A stretch of 8,308 bases of DNA from Alphaproteobacteria bacterium (GTDB lineage Bacteria > Pseudomonadota > Alphaproteobacteria > UBA828). Below are positions 6,433 through 8,308 of the stretch, piece by piece; position 1 is the stretch's first letter, and each line of letters opens with the position of its first letter. Location of the stretch: positions 1 through 8,308 of the forward strand of contig JABJCZ010000385.1 of assembly GCA_018668475.1 (NCBI GenBank). Reading direction: 5' to 3'. Below the pieces are notes generated by a model. That model ran no database searches. It had not been told where the DNA came from and saw only the letters and a list, made by a program, of their open reading frames with translations. Both the position numbers and the translations under genes were made by a program.

Positions 6433-7071
6433 ATGTCATTGAAAGAAATTTACGACGCGGTCCTAGAGTATGAGGACGATGACGTTGAAGAGTTGGTCAA
6501 AGCGGAACTAAGCGCCGGCACCGACCCGCAGACCATTCTCGAAGAAGGGCTCGTCGCACCACTCGACGATGTCGGCGAGCGCTTCAGCGAGGGCACCCTG
6601 TTCGTGCCTGAAATGCTCATGGCGGCCGATGCGGTCAAGGTTGGCCTTGATATTCTCCGACCGATTCTCGCAGCCACCGGCGCCAAACCAATTGGCACCG
6701 TCATCATTGGCACTGTAAAGGGCGACCTGCACGACATCGGCAAGAATCTCGTCAGCATGGTCCTTGAAGGCGCTGGATTTGAGGTCGTTGACCTTGGCAC
6801 GGATGTCGACCCCAACCGTTTCGTCGAAGCGGCACAAGAGCACAACGCGGATATTGTTGCCCTCTCGGCCCTTCTCACGACCTCCATGGGTGAAATGGAG
6901 CGTGCGGTGCAAACCATCATCAGCGCCAAGGCCGATAGCGCGCTCAATGTGAAGGTGATGATCGGCGGCCCGCCGCTGAACGATGAATACGCCGCAAAAA
7001 TAGGCGCCGACGCCTACGGCCGCGACGCGCCTGCCGCTGTGGAGGCCGCCCGCAGCTTCGTGCAAGCCTGA
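6433..7071 (+). CDS. Corrinoid (B12-binding) methyl-carrier protein
   Basis: This is a small cytoplasmic corrinoid protein of the MtbC/MttC/MtgC type that shuttles a methyl group between a substrate-specific methyltransferase and a second methyltransferase. It has 212 residues, the usual size. Residues about 1-84 form the helical cap domain (B12-binding_2), including FVPEMLMAADAVKVG (57-71). Residues 88-212 form the Rossmann-like B12 domain. His100 in GDLHDIGKN (97-105) is the lower axial ligand of the base-off/His-on motif. Ser145 in ALSALLTTSM and GG at 178-179 with the GADAYGRDA segment complete the pattern. GGGAG at 6419-6423 precedes the ATG by 9 bases. It opens a tight operon with DUF1638, MetV-like and MetF-like genes. 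The cognate MttB/MtgB-type methyltransferase, the methyl-THF transferase and a RACE/RamA-type reactivator are not in the window. The methyl donor is therefore unknown. Confidence 0.92.
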   Translation: MSLKEIYDAVLEYEDDDVEELVKAELSAGTDPQTILEEGLVAPLDDVGERFSEGTLFVPEMLMAADAVKVGLDILRPILAATGAKPIGTVIIGTVKGDLHDIGKNLVSMVLEGAGFEVVDLGTDVDPNRFVEAAQEHNADIVALSALLTTSMGEMERAVQTIISAKADSALNVKVMIGGPPLNDEYAAKIGADAYGRDAPAAVEAARSFVQA

Positions 7072-7085
7072 GTGCGGGCGAACAT

Positions 7086-7721
7086 ATGACCCCCTCCATG
7101 AACCAACCGACCACGCTGCTGATCTGTTGCGGCTCGCTTGCCAAGGAAATTATTGCGCTGACCCGTGAGAACGACTGGTCGCATATGCAGGTCACCTGTC
7201 TGCCGGCATCGGTTCACAATACACCGGACAGAATCCCCGAAGGGGTGCGCGCCAAAATTCACGAGGCGCGCGGCAAGTTTGATCAGATCCTCGTCATGTT
7301 CAGCGACTGCGGCACCGGCGGGCTGCTTGATCGCGTCCTTGAGGAAGAGGGCGTTGAACGGATCGGCGGCAGCCACTGTTACGAAGTTTTACTGGGGACA
7401 GAAAATTACGCCGCAATGATGCAGGCTGAGCCCGGGCGCTTTTTTCTGACTGACTTTCTGGTACGCAATTTTGACAACCTGATCATTCGCGGCCTGGGGC
7501 TCGATCGCTTTCCCAAACTTACGCCGCGCTATTTCGGCAAATACAAATATCTCGTCTACCTGGCGCAAGTCGATGACGCCGGTCTGCGCGACAAAGCCGC
7601 CGCCGCCGCTGAGCGACTTGGTCTTGAGCTCGAAGTGCGCCAGACCGGCCCCGGCGACTACCAGCAGTTTCTGGAAACCCGGCTCGGCACTGCCGCAGAG
7701 CCCGCCAAGGCTAACACCTGA
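7086..7721 (+). CDS. DUF1638-family protein of unknown function
   Basis: This 211-residue soluble protein matches my recollection of the DUF1638 family, which is often found beside corrinoid proteins and methyltransferases; no function is established to my knowledge. It begins with a hydrophobic strand leading to a Cys pair (Cys14-Cys15 in LLICCGSLAKE), then Cys38, Cys75 in MFSDCGTGG (71-79), and His97-Cys98 in GGSHCYE (94-100). Cysteines next to glycine-rich turns and His97 could form a metal, corrinoid or thiol site; this is inference. The central GLGLDRFPKLTPRYFGKYKYLVYLAQ (136-161) is aromatic and basic, and the C-terminus ends in a low-complexity tail. No signal peptide or membrane segment is seen. 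The start at 7086 has only a weak upstream site and a second Met follows at codon 5. It lies 14 bp after the corrinoid gene and overlaps the next start by one base (TGATG), so co-expression is likely. Confidence 0.85.
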   Translation: MTPSMNQPTTLLICCGSLAKEIIALTRENDWSHMQVTCLPASVHNTPDRIPEGVRAKIHEARGKFDQILVMFSDCGTGGLLDRVLEEEGVERIGGSHCYEVLLGTENYAAMMQAEPGRFFLTDFLVRNFDNLIIRGLGLDRFPKLTPRYFGKYKYLVYLAQVDDAGLRDKAAAAAERLGLELEVRQTGPGDYQQFLETRLGTAAEPAKANT

Positions 7722-8185
7722 TGCGCACGCTGCGCCATGCCGCAACCCGGCGCGCGCGATTGCTGGAGCTCACCTTCATCATGTTCGAGCCCGCTCTTCG
7801 CATGCTCGACCCCGTATTCAGGCGCGTTGGCCACAATCGCATCGAGGCTGCAGCCGCCTGGCTGGAAGCACGCACCAAAGGCCCCCTGTTCGACTGTCGC
7901 ATGTGTGGCGAGTGCATTCTCACATCCACCGGCATGACCTGCCCAATGAACTGCCCTAAATCTCTGCGCAACGGCCCCTGCGGCGGCGTGCGCCAGAACG
8001 GCCATTGCGAAGTGGATGCCAGTATGCCCTGCGTCTGGGTGGAAGCCTGGGCCGGTAGCAAGCGCATGCGCAAAGGCGCCCTCATTGCAAACATTCAACG
8101 GCCTCTGGACCATCGGCTGAAGAACCGCTCCGCCTGGCTGCGTCACCTGCGTCTGGCACAATCGCCCGGCCGGGGTGAGGCATAG
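7721..8185 (+). CDS. metV: MetV-like MTHFR C-terminal-domain protein
   Basis: This is a small cysteine-rich protein of the methylenetetrahydrofolate reductase C-terminal family (MTHFR_C). It corresponds to MetV, the partner of MetF in acetogens, where it carries metal centres and links the flavoprotein to an electron carrier. It has 154 residues. The N-terminal 50 are basic and amphipathic, including a short hydrophobic stretch LLELTFIMF (14-22) that is probably a buried or interface helix rather than a membrane span. The core has eight cysteines at 59, 62, 65, 74, 78, 87, 96 and 104, within CRMCGEC, CPMNC, GPCGGVR and MPCVW motifs. This is enough for two [4Fe-4S] clusters, or one cluster plus zinc. 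The C-terminal 45 residues are basic. Its start overlaps the DUF1638 stop by one base, and metF follows after 4 bp. It probably donates or accepts electrons in the MetF reaction; the electron partner is not visible. Confidence 0.85.
   Translation: MRTLRHAATRRARLLELTFIMFEPALRMLDPVFRRVGHNRIEAAAAWLEARTKGPLFDCRMCGECILTSTGMTCPMNCPKSLRNGPCGGVRQNGHCEVDASMPCVWVEAWAGSKRMRKGALIANIQRPLDHRLKNRSAWLRHLRLAQSPGRGEA
8172..8180 (+). promoter_or_regulatory. Ribosome binding site for the MetF-like gene
   Basis: GGGGTGAGG lies inside the last codons of the metV-like gene and 9 bases before the ATG at 8190. It supports that start, rather than the in-frame ATG at 8208, and suggests translational coupling. Confidence 0.6.
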
Positions 8186-8189
8186 GCTG

Positions 8190-8308
8190 ATGCTGGCCCC
8201 CGCCGACATGCTGGACCGCTACCCCATTTCACCGGGTCATTCGTCGGCGGGTCGTTTCGAGCGGGTGTTGCGCTCCGGCCGCTTTGCCGTGACGTCGGAA
8301 CTAAACCC
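8190..8308 (+). CDS. metF: Methylenetetrahydrofolate reductase, MetF-like, N-terminal fragment
   Basis: Only the first 39 codons are present; the gene runs off the end of the window. The visible part ends in SGRFAVTSELNP, which matches the first beta-strand of the MetF TIM barrel, where xVTxELxPP opens the barrel and its Glu is the family's conserved acidic residue near the flavin. The enzyme interconverts methylene-THF and methyl-THF using FAD. The first 20 residues form a short variable extension. Its position directly after the metV-like gene (4-bp gap) supports a MetV-MetF pair. In this catabolic-looking context it would run towards methylene-THF, which is inference. A fusion with further domains downstream cannot be excluded. 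An in-frame ATG at 8208 is a weaker alternative start. Confidence 0.75.
   Translation, partial: MLAPADMLDRYPISPGHSSAGRFERVLRSGRFAVTSELN

Noticed and set aside
6508..7065. A 185-codon minus-strand frame opposite the corrinoid gene
   Set aside because: It is a shadow of a gene with a clear His-on B12 motif and has no domain of its own.
7658..8209. A 183-codon minus-strand frame opposite the MetV-like gene
   Set aside because: It is antisense to the eight-cysteine MetV core and its translation is low-complexity.

Overview
The window looks like a GC-rich proteobacterial chromosome or accessory island. It is most likely from an alphaproteobacterium, judging by overall composition, compact gene packing, and the sequence style of the MetV-like and DUF1638 proteins. 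This assignment is inference; no rRNA or marker gene is present. There are no tRNAs, insertion sequences, CRISPR arrays or phage genes.

Layout. Positions 1-271 are a leader without a convincing gene. A single-chain, ATP-dependent dihydroxyacetone kinase (DhaK-DhaL fusion) follows at 272-1930 (+). A hemerythrin-like HHE protein lies convergently on the minus strand (1972-2595) and is divergent from a two-gene operon (2742-3892, +) encoding the alpha and beta halves of a ThDP-dependent 2-oxoacid decarboxylase of the sulfopyruvate/phosphonopyruvate decarboxylase type. An SDR oxidoreductase (3922-4704, -) points into that operon. It is divergent from a class III PLP aminotransferase (4933-6285, +). 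After a 147-bp gap holding a strong stem-loop comes a tightly packed operon: a corrinoid (B12-binding) methyl-carrier protein (6433-7071), a DUF1638 protein (7086-7721), a MetV-like cysteine-rich MTHFR partner (7721-8185), and the start of a MetF-like methylenetetrahydrofolate reductase (8190 to the window end, cut off).

How the genes may work together. The right half is a one-carbon module. A substrate methyltransferase, not in this window and probably MttB/MtgB-like, would load a methyl group onto the corrinoid protein. A corrinoid:tetrahydrofolate transferase would pass it to tetrahydrofolate, and MetF/MetV would oxidise methyl-THF to methylene-THF. The left half holds enzymes suited to processing a carbon skeleton: transamination, 2-oxoacid decarboxylation, aldehyde/alcohol redox and triose phosphorylation. 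A unified reading is a catabolic island for a methylated (possibly quaternary-amine or sulfonate/phosphonate-type) compound, with the methyl groups going through the corrinoid module and the skeleton through the other enzymes. The substrate cannot be read from the sequence. The most under-described component is the DUF1638 protein, which sits between the corrinoid carrier and the MetV/MetF pair and carries several cysteines.
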